Of a stretch of DNA of 64,000 nucleotides, positions 37,267 to 50,786 are shown in pieces. Within the stretch, counting starts at the first letter, position 1. Each line of letters begins with the position of its first letter. The position numbers were made by a program, and so were the translations under genes. This DNA is from Cervus elaphus (Eukaryota; Chordata; Mammalia; Artiodactyla; Cervidae): NCBI RefSeq assembly GCF_910594005.1, contig NC_057828.1:3732235-3796234 (forward strand). The letters are read 5' to 3'. Under the pieces are notes generated by a model. The model was not told the origin of the DNA. It was given only the letters and a program-made list of their open reading frames with translations, and did no database searches.

Positions 37267-40200
37267 TTGGTCCACGGAGCTCTTTCGTGTTGCTACAGTT
37301 ACCTCAGGATCCCTCTAGCTTGAAAAAGTGTTCTTGGGGTTTCTCTGGAGTGTCATCAGTTAAATCAAGGCTCCTTTCATGTGTGATGTGCAACACGGAA
37401 TTGTTCTGCACGCAGTGCAGGGGAATCGGGCCTCATCTCGCGGCGAGGGGGAAGTCTCATGGTTTTTCTCGAGTTGCGGCGGGAACCTGGGGTATATTCT
37501 CGAGTTACGACGGGGATGTCCCTTCCACCCACGTGTTTGTTCAGCGACGTCAGGACTCCTGCCTAGTTGCGAGGGACAACTCGGGATTCTCCTCGAGGCT
37601 TGGCAGGGCAATTGGGACGCCTCTCCAGCTGAGGCGGGAGACCAAGGATCCCTTTCCACGTGCCACAGCAATCGTGGGACTCCTATCAAGTTTCACGAGG
37701 AGTCAGGCATCGTCTCCTTTGGAGGCACTGATCTCCGCGTACCTCTGGAGTTTTCAAAGGATGTGAGGCCTCCGGTCGCCATGAGGTGGGGAACTAGGTC
37801 TTTCTCTGTGGTCTCCACAGGGGATTCAGACATCCTTTCATTTTGGGAGATGCAAGACGAGCCTGCATTCAAGTCACTGCAGGGATATCCGGCCTTATTT
37901 CGCGTCAGGGCATCGCAGTGTCCATTCCACTTGAGGCCACAAAATCAGGGTCCCTCTCACATACCTAGAGCTGAGAGAAGCCTCCTCTTGAGGTGCTTGT
38001 GGTAAGGTTGTCTTCCTCTGGAGTCGAAGCCAGGGACTAACCTCTCATCTCGAGTTGATTTTTGGTCCACGGAGATCTTTCGTGTTGCTACAGTGACCTC
38101 AGGATCCCTCTAGCCTTGAAACAGTGTTCTTGGGGTTTCTCTGGAGTGCCATCAAGGAAATCAAGGCTCCTTTCATGTGTGATGTGCAACAGGGAATTGC
38201 TCTGCACGCAGTGCAGGGGAATCGGGCCTCATCTTGCGGCGAGGGGAAAGTCTCATGGTTTTTCTCGAGTTGCGGCGGGAACTTGGGGTATGTTCTCGAG
38301 TTACGACGGGGATGGCCCTTCCACCCACGTGTTTGTTCAGCGACGTCAGGACTCTTGCCTTGTTGCGAGGGACAACTCGGGATTCTCCTCGAGGCTTGGC
38401 AGGGCAATTGGGACGCCTCTCCAGCTGAGGCGGGAGACCAAGGGTCCCTTTCCACGTACCACAGGAATCCTGGGACTCCTATCAAGTTTCACGAGGAGTC
38501 AGGCATCGTCTCCTTTGGAGGCACTGATCTCCGCGTACCTCTGAAGTTTTCAAAGGATGTGAGGCCTCCGGTCGTGATGAGGTGGGGAACTAGGTCTTTC
38601 TCTGTGGTCTACACAGGTGATTCAGACATCCTTTCATCTTGGGAAATGCAAGAGGAGCCTGCATTCAAGTCACTGCAGGGATATCCCACCTTATTTCGAG
38701 TCAGGGCATCGCGGTGTCCATTCCACTTGAGGCCGAAAACTCAGGGTCTCTCTCACATACCTAGAGCTGAGAGCAGCCTCCTCTTGAGGTGCTTGTGGTT
38801 AGATGGTATTCCTCTGGAGTCGAAGCCAGGGACTACCCCTCATCTCGAGTTGATTTGTGGTCCACGGAGCTCTTTCGTGTTGCTACATTGACCTCAGGAT
38901 CCCTCTAGCCTTGAAACAGTGTTCTTGGGGTTTCTCTGGAGTGCCACCAAGGAAATCAAGGCTCCTTTCATGTGTGATGTGCAACACGGAATTGCTCTGC
39001 ATGCAGTGCAGGGGAATCGGACCTGATCTCGCGGCAAGGGGGAGGTCTCATGGTTTTTCTCGAGTTGCGGCGGGAACCTGGGGTATATTCTCGAATTACG
39101 ACGGGGATGGCCCTTCCACACACGTGTTTGTTCAGCGACGTCAGGACTCCTGCCTAGTTGCGAGGGACAACTCGGGATTCTCCTCGAGGCTTGGCAGGGC
39201 AATTGGGACGCCTCTCCAGCTGAGGCGGGAGACCAAGTGTCCCTTTCCATGTGCCACAGGAATCCGGGACTCCTATCAAGTTTCACGAGGAGTCAGGCAT
39301 CGTCTCCTTTGGAGGCACTGATCTCCGCGTACCTCTGGAGTTTTCAAAGGATGTGAGGCCTCCGGTCGCCATGAGGTGGGGAACTAGGTCTTTCTCTGTG
39401 GTCTCCACAGGGGATTCAGACATCCTTTCATTTTGGGAGATGCAAGACGAGCCTGCTTTCAAGTCACTGCAGGGATATCCAGCCTTATTTCACGTCAGGG
39501 CATCGCGGTGTCCATTCCACTGAGGCCGCAAACTCAGGGTCCCTCTCACATACCTAGAGCTGAGAGAAGCCTCTTCTTGATGTGATTGTGGTAAGGTGGT
39601 ATTCCTCTGGAGTCGAAGCCAGGGACTAACCTCTCATCTCGAGTTGATTTTTGGTCCACGGAGCTCTTTCGTGTTGCTACAGTGACCTCAGGATCCCTCT
39701 AGCCTTGAAACAGTGTTCTTGGGGTTTCTCTGGAGTTTCATCCAGTAAATCAAGGCTCCTTTCATGTGTGATGTGCAACACGGAATTGCTCTGCACGCAG
39801 TGCAGGGGAATCGGGCCTCATCTCGTGGCGAGGGGGAAGTCTCATGGTTTTTCTCGATTTGCGGCGGGAACCTGGGGTATATTCTCGAGTTACGACGGGG
39901 ATGGCCCTTCCACCCACGTGTTTGTTCAGCGACGTCAGGACTCCTGCCTAGTTGCGAGGGAGAACTCGGGATTCTCCTCGAGGCTTGGCAGGGCAATTGG
40001 GACGCCTCTCCAGCTGAGGCGGGAGACCAAGCGTCTCTTTCCACGTGCCACAGGAATCCTGGGACTCCTATCAAGTTTCACGAGGAGTCAGGCATCGTCT
40101 CCTTTGGAGGCACTGATCTCCGCGTACCTCTGGAGTTTTCAAAGGATGTGAGGCCTCCGGTCGCGATGAGGTGGGGAACTAGGTCTTTCTCTGTGGTCTC

Positions 40201-40446
40201 CACAGGGGATTCAGACATCCTTTCATCTTGGGAGATGCAAGACGAGCCTACATTCAAGTCACTGCACGGATATCCGGCCTTATTTCGCGTCAGGGCATCG
40301 CAGTGACCATTCCACTTGAGGCCGCAAACTCAGGGACCCTCTCACATACCTAGAGCTGAGAGAAGCCTCCGATTGAGGTGCTTGTGGTAAGGTGGTATTC
40401 CTCTGGAGTTGAAGCCAGGGAATAACCTCTCATCTCGAGTTGATTT
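37267..40446 (+). repeat. X-p1-p2-p3 tetramer, copy 1
   Basis: Monomers start at 37267 (X), 38062 (p1), 38857 (p2) and 39651 (p3). p2 has GATTTGTGGTCC, GTGCCACCAAGG, CGGACCTGATC, CTCGAATTACG and two small deletions (AATCCGGGAC and CCACTGAGG). p3 has CCAGTAAATC, CTCGATTTGCGG, AAGCGTCTC, GCAGTGACCATT, CTCCGATTGAGG and GGGAATAACC. p1 to p3 match 41243-43627 at an offset of 3181 bp with only a handful of substitutions. The p1 monomer has TTA where most monomers have TAA (GTGGTTAGATGG), which extends an open frame to 255 codons without any sign of coding. Confidence 0.9.
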
Positions 40447-43400
40447 TTGGTCCACGGAGCTCTTTCGTGTTGCTACAGTGACCTCAGGATCCCTCTAGCC
40501 TTGAAACAGTGTTCTTGGGGTTTCTCTGGAGTGCCATCAAGGAAATCAAGGCTCCTTTCATGTGTGATGTGCAACACGGAATTGTTCTGCACGCAGTGCA
40601 GGGGAATCGGGCCTCATCTCGCGGCGAGGGGGAAGTCTCATGGTTTTTCTCGAGTTGCGGCGGGAACCTGGGGTATATTCTCGAGTTACGACGGGGATGT
40701 CCCTTCCACCCACGTGTTTGTTCAGCGACGTCAGGACTCCTGCCTAGTTGCGAGGGACAACTCGGGATTCTCCTCGAGGCTTGGCAGGGCAATTGGGACG
40801 CCTCTCCAGCTGAGGCGGGAGACCAAGGATCCCTTTCCACGTGCCACAGCAATCCTGGGACTCCTATCAAGTTTCACGAGGAGTCAGGCATCGTCTCCTT
40901 TGGAGGCACTGATCTCCGCGTACCTCTGGAGTTTTCAAAGGATGTGAGGCCTCCGGTCGCCATGAGGTGGGGAACTAGGTCTTTCTCTGTGGTCTCCACA
41001 GGGGATTCAGACATCCTTTCATTTTGGGAGATGCAAGACGAGCCTGCATTCAAGTCACTGCAGGGATATCCGGCCTTATTTCGCGTCAGGGCATCGCAGT
41101 GTCCATTCCACTTGAGGCCACAAAATCAGGGTCCCTCTCACATACCTAGAGCTGAGAGAAGCCTCCTCTTGAGGTGCTTGTGGTAAGGTGGTATTCCTCT
41201 GGAGTCGAAGCCAGGGACTAACCTCTCATCTCGAGTTGATTTTTGGTCCACGGAGATCTTTCGTGTTGCTACAGTGACCTCAGGATCCCTCTAGCCTTGA
41301 AACAGTGTTCTTGGGGTTTCTCTGGAGTGCCATCAAGGAAATCAAGGCTCCTTTCATGTGTGATGTGCAACAGGGAATTGCTCTGCACGCAGTGCAGGGG
41401 AATCGGGCCTCATCTTGCGGCGAGGGGAAAGTCTCATGGTTTTTCTCGAGTTGCGGCGGGAACTTGGGGTATGTTCTCGAGTTACGACGGGGATGGCCCT
41501 TCCACCCACGTGTTTGTTCAGCGACGTCAGGACTCTTGCCTTGTTGCGAGGGACAACTCGGGATTCTCCTCGAGGCTTGGCAGGGCAATTGGGACGCCTC
41601 TCCAGCTGAGGCGGGAGACCAAGGGTCCCTTTCCACGTACCACAGGAATCCTGGGACTCCTATCAAGTTTCACGAGGAGTCAGGCATCGTCTCCTTTGGA
41701 GGCACTGATCTCCGCGTACCTCTGAAGTTTTCAAAGGATGTGAGGCCTCCGGTCGTGATGAGGTGGGGAACTAGGTCTTTCTCTGTGGTCTACACAGGTG
41801 ATTCAGACATCCTTTCATCTTGGGAAATGCAAGAGGAGCCTGCATTCAAGTCACTGCAGGGATATCCCGCCTTATTTCGAGTCAGGGCATCGCGGTGTCC
41901 ATTCCACTTGAGGCCGAAAACTCAGGGTCTCTCTCACATACCTAGAGCTGAGAGCAGCCTCCTCTTGAGGTGCTTGTGGTTAGATGGTATTCCTCTGGAG
42001 TCGAAGCCAGGGACTACCCCTCATCTCGAGTTGATTTGTGGTCCACGGAGCTCTTTCGTGTTGCTACATTGACCTCAGGATCCCTCTAGCCTTGAAACAG
42101 TGTTCTTGGGGTTTCTCTGGAGTGCCACCAAGGAAATCAAGGCTCCTTTCATGTGTGATGTGCAACACGGAATTGCTCTGCATGCAGTGCAGGGGAATCG
42201 GACCTGATCTCGCGGCAAGGGGGAGGTCTCATGGTTTTTCTCGAGTTGCGGCGGGAACCTGGGGTATATTCTCGAATTACGACGGGGATGGCCCTTCCAC
42301 ACACGTGTTTGTTCAGCGACGTCAGGACTCCTGCCTAGTTGCGAGGGACAACTCGGGATTCTCCTCGAGGCTTGGCAGGGCAATTGGGACGCCTCTCCAG
42401 CTGAGGCGGGAGACCAAGTGTCCCTTTCCATGTGCCACAGGAATCCGGGACTCCTATCAAGTTTCACGAGGAGTCAGGCATCGTCTCCTTTGGAGGCACT
42501 GATCTCCGCGTACCTCTGGAGTTTTCAAAGGATGTGAGGCCTCCGGTCGCCATGAGGTGGGGAACTAGGTCTTTCTCTGTGGTCTCCACAGGGGATTCAG
42601 ACATCCTTTCATTTTGGGAGATGCAAGACGAGCCTGCTTTCAAGTCACTGCAGGGATATCCAGCCTTATTTCACGTCAGGGCATCGCGGTGTCCATTCCA
42701 CTGAGGCCGCAAACTCAGGGTCCCTCTCACATACCTAGAGCTGAGAGAAGCCTCTTCTTGATGTGCTTGTGGTAAGGTGGTATTCCTCTGGAGTCGAAGC
42801 CAGGGACTAACCTCTCATCTCGAGTTGATTTTTGGTCCACGGAGCTCTTTCGTGTTGCTACAGTGACCTCAGGATCCCTCTAGCCTTGAAACAGTGTTCT
42901 TGGGGTTTCTCTGGAGTGTCATCCAGTAAATCAAGGCTCCTTTCATGTGTGATGTGCAACACGGAATTGCTCTGCACGCAGTGCAGGGGAATCGGGCCTC
43001 ATCTCGTGGCGAGGGGGAAGTCTCATGGTTTTTCTCGATTTGCGGCGGGAACCTGGGGTATATTCTCGAGTTACGACGGGGATGGCCCTTCCACCCACGT
43101 GTTTGTTCAGCGACGTCAGGACTCCTGCCTAGTTGCGAGGGAGAACTCGGGATTCTCCTCGAGGCTTGGCAGGGCAATTGGGACGCCTCTCCAGCTGAGG
43201 CGGGAGACCAAGCGTCTCTTTCCACGTGCCACAGGAATCCTGGGACTCCTATCAAGTTTCACGAGGAGTCAGGCATCGTCTCCTTTGGAGGCACTGATCT
43301 CCGCGTACCTCTGGAGTTTTCAAAGGATGTGAGGCCTCCGGTCGCGATGAGGTGGGGAACTAGGTCTTTCTCTGTGGTCTCCACAGGGGATTCAGACATC

Positions 43401-43627
43401 CTTTCATCTTGGGAGATGCAAGACGAGCCTGCATTCAAGTCACTGCAGGGATATCCGGCCTTATTTCGCGTCAGGGCATCGCAGTGACCATTCCACTTGA
43501 GGCCGCAAACTCAGGGACCCTCTCACATACCTAGAGCTGAGAGAAGCCTCCGATTGAGGTGCTTGTGGTAAGGTGGTATTCCTCTGGAGTTGAAGCCAGG
43601 GAATAACCTCTCATCTCGAGTTGATTT
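40447..43627 (+). repeat. X-p1-p2-p3 tetramer, copy 2
   Basis: Monomers start at 40447 (X), 41243 (p1), 42038 (p2) and 42832 (p3). The X monomer is itself a hybrid: its first part is consensus (GTGCCATCAAGGAAATC) and from 40585 on it has the X markers (ATTGTTCTGC, GGGGATGTCCC, CCAAGGATCCC, CACAGCAATCC). The switch lies between 40543 and 40585. The p1-p3 part is also the first half of hexamer copy 1, so the two higher-order units overlap. Confidence 0.87.
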
Positions 43628-46014
43628 TTGGTCCACGGAGCTCTTTCGTGTTGCTACAGTGACCTCAGGATCCCTCTAGCCTTGAAACAGTGTTCTTGGG
43701 GTTTCTCTGGAGTGCCATCAAGGAAATCAAGGCTCCTTTCATGTGTGATGTGCAACACGGAATTGCTCTGCACGCAGTGCAGGGAAATCGGGCCTCATCT
43801 CGCGGCGAGGGGGAAGTCTCATGGTTTTTCTCGAGTTGCGGCGGGAACCTGGGATATTTCCTCGAGTTACGACGGGGATGGCCCTTCCACACACGTGTTT
43901 GATCAGCGACGTCAGGACTCCTGCCTAGTTGCGAGGGACAACTCGGGAATCTCCTCGAGGCTTGGCAGGGCAATTGGGACGCCTCTCCAGCTGAGGCGGG
44001 AGACCAAGTGTCCCTTTCCATGTGCCACAGGAATCCTGGGACTCCTATCAAGTTTCACGAGGAGTCAGGCATCGTCTCCTTTGGAGGCACTGATCTCCGC
44101 GTACCTCTGGAGTTTTCAAAGGATGTGAGGCCTACGGTCGCCATGAGGTGGGGAACTAGGTCATTCTCTGTGGTCTCCACAGGGGATTCAGACATACTTT
44201 CATTTTGGGAGATGCAAGACGAGCCTGCATTCAAGTCACTGCAGGGATATACAGCCATATTTCATGTCAGGGCATCGCGGTGTCCATTCCACTTGAGGCC
44301 GCAAAATCAGGGTCCCTCTCACATACCTAGAGCTGAGAGAAGCCTCCTCTTGAAGTGCTTGTGGTAAGGTGGTATTCCTCTGGAGTCGAAGCCAGGGACT
44401 AACCTCTCATCTCGAGTTGATTTTTGGTCCACGGAGCTCTTTCGTGTTGCTACAGTGACCTCAGGATCCCTCTAGCCTTGAAACAGTGTTCTTGGGGTTT
44501 CTCTGGAGTGTCATCAAGTAAATCAAGTCTCCTTTCATGTGTGATGTGCAACACGGAATTGCTCTGCACACAGTGCAGGGGAATCGGGCCTCATCTCGTG
44601 GCGAGGGGGTAGTCTCATGGTTTTTCTCGAGTTGCGGCGGGAACCTGCGGTATATTCTCGAGTTACGACGGGGATGGCCCTTCCACCCACGTGTTTGTTC
44701 AGCGACGTCAGGCCTCCTGCCTAGTTGCGAGGGACAACTCGGGATTCTCCTCGAGGCTTGGCAGGGCAATTGGGATGCCTCTCCAGCTGAGGCGGGAGAC
44801 CAAGGGTCCCTTTCCACGTGCCACAGGAATCCTGGGACTCCTATCAAGTTTCACGAGGAGTCAGGCATCGTCTCCTTTGGAGGCACTGATCTCCGCGTAC
44901 CTCTGGAGTTTTCAAAGGATGTGAGGCCTCCGGTCGCCATGAGGTGGGGAACTAGGTCTTTCTCTGTGGTCTCCACAGGGGATTCAGACATCCTTTCATT
45001 TTGGGAGATGCAAGACGAGCCTGCTTTCAAGTCACTGCAGGGATATCCAGCCTTATTTCACGTCAGGGCATCGCGGTGTCCATTCCACTTGAGGCCGCAA
45101 AATCAGGGTCCCTCTCACATACCTAGAGCTGAGAGAAGCCTCCTCTTGAGGTGCTTATGGTAAGGTGGTATTCCTCTGGAGTCGAAGCCAGGGACTAACC
45201 TCTCATCTCGAGTTGATTTTTGGTCCACGGAGCTCTTTCGTGTTGCTACAGTGACCTCAGGATCCCTCTAGCCTTGAAACAGTGTTCTTGGGGATTCTCT
45301 GAAGTGTCATCAAGTAAATCAAGTCTCCTTTCATGTGTGATGTGCAACACGGAATTGCTCTGCACACAGTGCGGGGAATCGGGCCTCATCTCGTGGCGAG
45401 GGGGTAGTCTCATGGTTTTTCTCGAGTTGCGGCGGGAACCTGGGGTATATTCTCGAGTTACGACGGGGATGGCCCTTCCACCCACGTGTTTGTTCAGCGA
45501 CGTCAGGCCTCCTGTCTAGTTGCGAGGGACAACTCGGGATTCTCCTCGAGGCTTGGCAGGGCAATTGGGACGCCTCTCCAGCTGAGGCGGGAGACCAAGG
45601 GTCCCTTTCCACGTGCCACAGGAATCCTGGGACTCCTATCAAGTTTCACGAGGACTCAGGCATCGTCTCCTTTGGAGGCACTGATCTCCGCGTACCTCTG
45701 GAGTTTTCAAAGGATGTGAGGCCTCCGGTCGCCATGAGGTGGGGAACTAGGTCTTTCTCTGTGGTCTCCACAGGGGATTCAGACATCCTTTCATTTTGGG
45801 AGATGCAAGACGAGCCTGCATTCAAGTCACTGCAGGGATATCCGGCCTTATTTCGCGTCAGGGCATCGCAGTGTCCATTCCACTTGAGGCCACAAAATCA
45901 GGGTCCCTCTCACATACCTAGAGCTGAGAGAAGCCTCCTCTTGAGGTGCTTGTGGTAAGGTGGTATTCCTCTGGAGTCGAAGCCAGGGACTAACCTCTCA
46001 TCTCGAGTTGATTT
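41243..46014 (+). repeat. p1-p6 hexamer, copy 1 (4772 bp)
   Basis: Monomers start at 41243, 42038, 42832, 43628, 44424 and 45220. p1-p3 are as in the tetramer. p4 has CTGGGATATTTCC, GTTTGATCAGCG, CCTACGGTCGCC and CAGCCATATTTC. p5 has CAAGTAAATCAAGTC, CTGCACACAG, GGGGGTAGTC, CCTGCGGTAT and GTGCTTATGG. p6 has GGGGATTCTCTGAAG, GTGCGGGG and GAGGACTCAGG at its 5' half; its 3' half (CCATGAGG, CATTTTGGG, GGCCACAAAATC) equals the X monomer. All six types recur in the same order 4772 bp later. Confidence 0.92.
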
Positions 46015-49000
46015 TTGGTCCACGGAGATCTTTCGTGTTGCTACAGTGACCTCAGGATCCCTCTAGCCTTGAAACAGTGTTCTTGGGGTTTCTCTGGAGT
46101 GCCATCAAGGAAATCAAGGCTCCTTTCATGTGTGATGTGCAACAGGGAATTGCTCTGCATGCAGTGCAGGGGAATCGGGCCTCATCTTGCGGCGAGGGGA
46201 AAGTCTCATGGTTTTTCTCGAGTTGCGGCGGGAACTTGGGGTATGTTCTCGAGTTACGACGGGGATGGCCCTTCCACCCACGTGTTTGTTCAGCGACGTC
46301 AGGACTCTTGCCTTGTTGCGAGGGACAACTCGGGATTCTCCTCGAGGCTTGGCAGGGCAATTGGGACACCTCTCCAGCTGAGGCGGGAGACCAAGGGTCC
46401 CTTTCCACGTACCACAGGAATCCTGGGACTCCTATCAAGTTTCACGAGGAGTCAGGCATCGTCTCCTTTGGAGGCACTGATCTCCGCGTACCTCTGAAGT
46501 TTTCAAAGGATGTGAGGCCTCCGGTCGTGATGAGGTGGGGAACTAGGTCTTTCTCTGTGGTCTACATGGGTGATTCAGACATCCTTTCATCTTGGGAAAT
46601 GCAAGAGGAGCCTGCATTCAAGTCACTGCAGGGATATCCCGCCTTATTTCGAGTCAGGGCATCGCGGTGTCCATTCCACTTGAGGCCGAAAACTCAGGGT
46701 CTCTCTCACATACCTAGAGCTGAGAGCAGCCTCCTCTTGAGGTGCTTGTGGTTAGATGGTATTCCTCTGGAGTCGAAGCCAGGGACTACCCCTCATCTCG
46801 AGTTGATTTGTGGTCCACGGAGCTCTTTCGTGTTGCTACAGTGACCTCAGGATCCCTCTAGCCTTGAAACAGTGTTCTTGGGGTTTCTCTGGAGTGCCAC
46901 CAAGGAAATCAAGGCTCCTTTCATGTGTGATGTGCAACACGGAATTGCTCTGCATGCAGTGCAGGGGAATCGGACCTGATCTCGCGGCAAGGGGGAGGTC
47001 TCATGGTTTTTCTCGAGTTGCGGCGGGAACCTGGGGTATATTCTCGAATTACGACGGGGATGGCCCTTCCACACACGTGTTTGTTCAGCGACGTCAGGAC
47101 TCCTGCCTAGTTGCGAGGGACAACTCGGGATTCTCCTCGAGGCTTGGCAGGGCAATTGGGACGCCTCTCCAGCTGAGGCGGGAGACCAAGGGTCCCTTTC
47201 CACGTGCCACAGGAATCCGGGACTCCTATCAAGTTTCACGAGGAGTCAGGCATCGTCTCCTTTGGAGGCACTGATCTCCGCGTACCTCTGGAGTTTTCAA
47301 AGGATGTGAGGCCTCCGGTCGCCATGAGGTGGGGAACTAGGTCTTTCTCTGTGGTCTCCACAGGGGATTCAGACATCCTTTCATTTTGGGAGATGCAAGA
47401 CGAGCCTGCTTTCAAGTCACTGCAGGGATATCCAGCCTTATTTCACGTCAGGGCATCGCGGTGTCCATTCCACTGAGGCCGCAAACTCAGGGTCCCTCTC
47501 ACATACCTAGAGCTGAGAGAAGCCTCTTCTTGATGTGCTTGTGGTAAGGTGGTATTCCTCTGGAGTCGAAGCCAGGGACTAACCTCTCATCTCGAGTTGA
47601 TTTTTGGTCCACGGAGCTCTTTCGTGTTGCTACAGTGACCTCAGGATCCCTCTAGCCTTGAAACAGTGTTCTTGGGGTTTCTCTGGAGTGTCATCCAGTA
47701 AATCAAGGCTCCTTTCATGTGTGATGTGCAACACGGAATTGCTCTGCACGCAGTGCAGGGGAATCGGGCCTCATCTCGTGGCGAGGGGGAAGTCTCATGG
47801 TTTTTCTCGATTTGCGGCGGGAACCTGGGGTGTATTCTCGAGTTACGACGGGGATGGCCCTTCCACCCACGTGTTTGTTCAGCGACGTCAGGACTCCTGC
47901 CTAGTTGCGAGGGAGAACTCGGGATTCTCCTCGAGGCTTGGCAGGGCAATTGGGACGCCTCTCCAGCTGAGGCGGGAGACCAAGCGTCTCTTTCCACGTG
48001 CCACAGGAATCCTGGGACTCCTATCAAGTTTCACGAGGAGTCAGGCATCGTCTCCTTTGGAGGCACTGATCTCCGCGTACCTCTGGAGTTTTCAAAGGAT
48101 GTGAGGCCTCCGGTCGCGATGAGGTGGGGAACTAGGTCTTTCTCTGTGGTCTCCACAGGGGATTCAGACATCCTTTCATCTTGGGAGATGCAAGACGAGC
48201 CTGCATTCAAGTCACTGCAGGGATATCCGGCCTTATTTCGCGTCAGGGCATCGCAGTGACCATTCCACTTGAGGCCGCAAACTCAGGGACCCTCTCACAT
48301 ACCTAGAGCTGAGAGAAGCCTCCGATTGAGGTGCTTGTGGTAACGTGGTATTCCTCTGGAGTTGAAGCCAGGGAATAACCTCTCATCTCGAGTTGATTTT
48401 TGGTCCACGGAGCTCTTTCGTGTTGCTACAGTGACCTCAGGATCCCTCTAGCCTTGAAACAGTGTTCTTGGGGTTTCTCTGGAGTGCCATCAAGGAAATC
48501 AAGGCTCCTTTCATGTGTGATGTGCAACACGGAATTGCTCTGCACGCAGTGCAGGGAAATCGGGCCTCATCTCCCGGCGAGGGGGAAGTCTCATGGTTTT
48601 TCTCGAGTTGCGGCGGGAACCTGGGATATTTCCTCGAGTTACGACGGGGATGGCCCTTCCACACACGTGTTTGATCAGCGACGTCAGGACTCCTGCCTAG
48701 TTGCGAGGGACAACTCGGGAATCTCCTCGAGGCTTGGCAGGGCAATTGGGACGCCTCTCCAGCTGAGGCGGGAGACCAAGTGTCCCTTTCCATGTGCCAC
48801 AGGAATCCTGGGACTCCTATCAAGTTTCACGAGGAGTCAGGCATCGTCTCCTTTGGAGGCACTGATCTCCGCGTACCTCTGGAGTTTTCAAAGGATGTGA
48901 GGCCTACGGTCGCCATGAGGTGGGGAACTAGGTCATTCTCTGTGGTCTCCACAGGGGATTCAGACATACTTTCATTTTGGGAGATGCAAGACGAGCCTGC

Positions 49001-50786
49001 ATTCAAGTCACTGCAGGGATATACAGCCATATTTCATGTCAGGGCATCGCGGTGTCCATTCCACTTGAGGCCGCAAAATCAGGGTCCCTCTCACATACCT
49101 AGAGCTGAGAGAAGCCTCCTCTTGAAGTGCTTGTGGTAAGGTGGTATTCCTCTGGAGTCGAAGCCAGGGACTAACCTCTCATCTCGAGTTGATTTTTGGT
49201 CCACGGAGCTCTTTCGTGTTGCTACAGTGACCTCAGGATCCCTCTAGCCTTGAAACAGTGTTCTTGGGGTTTCTCTGGAGTGTCATCAAGTAAATCAAGT
49301 CTCCTTTCATGTGTGATGTGCAACACGGAATTGCTCTGCACACAGTGCAGGGGAATCGGGCCTCATCTCGTGGCGAGGGGGTAGTCTCATGGTTTTTCTC
49401 GAGTTGCGGCGGGAACCTGCGGTATATTCTCGAGTTACGACGGGGATGGCCCTTCCACCCACGTGTTTGTTCAGCGACGTCAGGCCTCCTGCCTAGTTGC
49501 GAGGGACAACTCGGGATTCTCCTCGAGGCTTGGCAGGGCAATTGGGATGCCTCTCCAGCTGAGGCGGGAGACCAAGGGTCCCTTTCCACGTGCCACAGGA
49601 ATCCTGGGACTCCTATCAAGTTTCACGAGGAGTCAGGCATCGTCTCCTTTGGAGGCACTGATCTCCGCGTACCTCTGGAGTTTTCAAAGGATGTGAGGCC
49701 TCCGGTCGCCATGAGGTGGGGAACTAGGTCTTTCTCTGTGGTCTCCACAGGGGATTCAGACATCCTTTCATTTTGGGAGATGCAAGACGAGCCTGCTTTC
49801 AAGTCACTGCAGGGATATCCAGCCTTATTTCACGTCAGGGCATCGCGGTGTCCATTCCACTTGAGGCCGCAAAATCAGGGTCCCTCTCACATACCTAGAG
49901 CTGAGAGAAGCCTCCTCTTGAGGTGCTTATGGTAAGGTGGTATTCCTCTGGAGTCGAAGCCAGGGACTAACCTCTCATCTCGAGTTGATTTTTGGTCCAC
50001 GGAGCTCTTTCGTGTTGCTACAGTGACCTCAGGATCCCTCTAGCCTTGAAACAGTGTTCTTGGGGATTCTCTGAAGTGTCATCAAGTAAATCAAGTCTCC
50101 TTTCATGTGTGATGTGCAACACGGAATTGCTCTGCACACAGTGCGGGGGAATCGGGCCTCATCTCGTGGCGAGGGGGTAGTCTCATGGTTTTTCTCGAGT
50201 TGCGGCGGGAACCTGGGGTATATTCTCGAGTTACGACGGGGATGGCCCTTCCACCCACGTGTTTGTCAGCGACGTCAGGCCTCCTGCCTAGTTGCGAGGG
50301 ACAACTCGGGATTCTCCTCGAGGCTTGGCAGGGCAATTGGGACGCCTCTCCAGCTGAGGCGGGAGACCAAGGGTCCCTTTCCACGTGCCACAGGAATCCT
50401 GGGACTCCTATCAAGTTTCACGAGGACTCAGGCATCGTCTCCTTTGGAGGCACTGATCTCCGCGTACCTCTGGAGTTTTCAAAGGATGTGAGGCCTCCGG
50501 TCGCCATGAGGTGGGGAACTAGGTCTTTCTCTGTGGTCTCCACAGGGGATTCAGACATCCTTTCATTTTGGGAGATGCAAGACGAGCCTGCATTCAAGTC
50601 ACTGCAGGGATATCCGGCCTTATTTCGCGTCAGGGCATCGCAGTGTCCATTCCACTTGAGGCCACAAAATCAGGGTCCCTCTCACATACCTAGAGCTGAG
50701 AGAAGCCTCCTCTTGAGGTGCTTGTGGTAAGGTGGTATTCCTCTGGAGTCGAAGCCAGGGACTAACCTCTCATCTCGAGTTGATTT
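46015..50786 (+). repeat. p1-p6 hexamer, copy 2
   Basis: Monomers start at 46015, 46810, 47604, 48400, 49196 and 49992. Differences from copy 1 are sparse: GTCTACATGGGTG for GTCTACACAGGTG in p1, CTACAGTGACC for CTACATTGACC in p2, GGGTGTATTC and GGTAACGTGG in p3, ATCTCCCGGCG in p4, and GTTTGTCAGCG (one base lost) with GCGGGGGAATC (one base gained) in p6. Confidence 0.92.
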
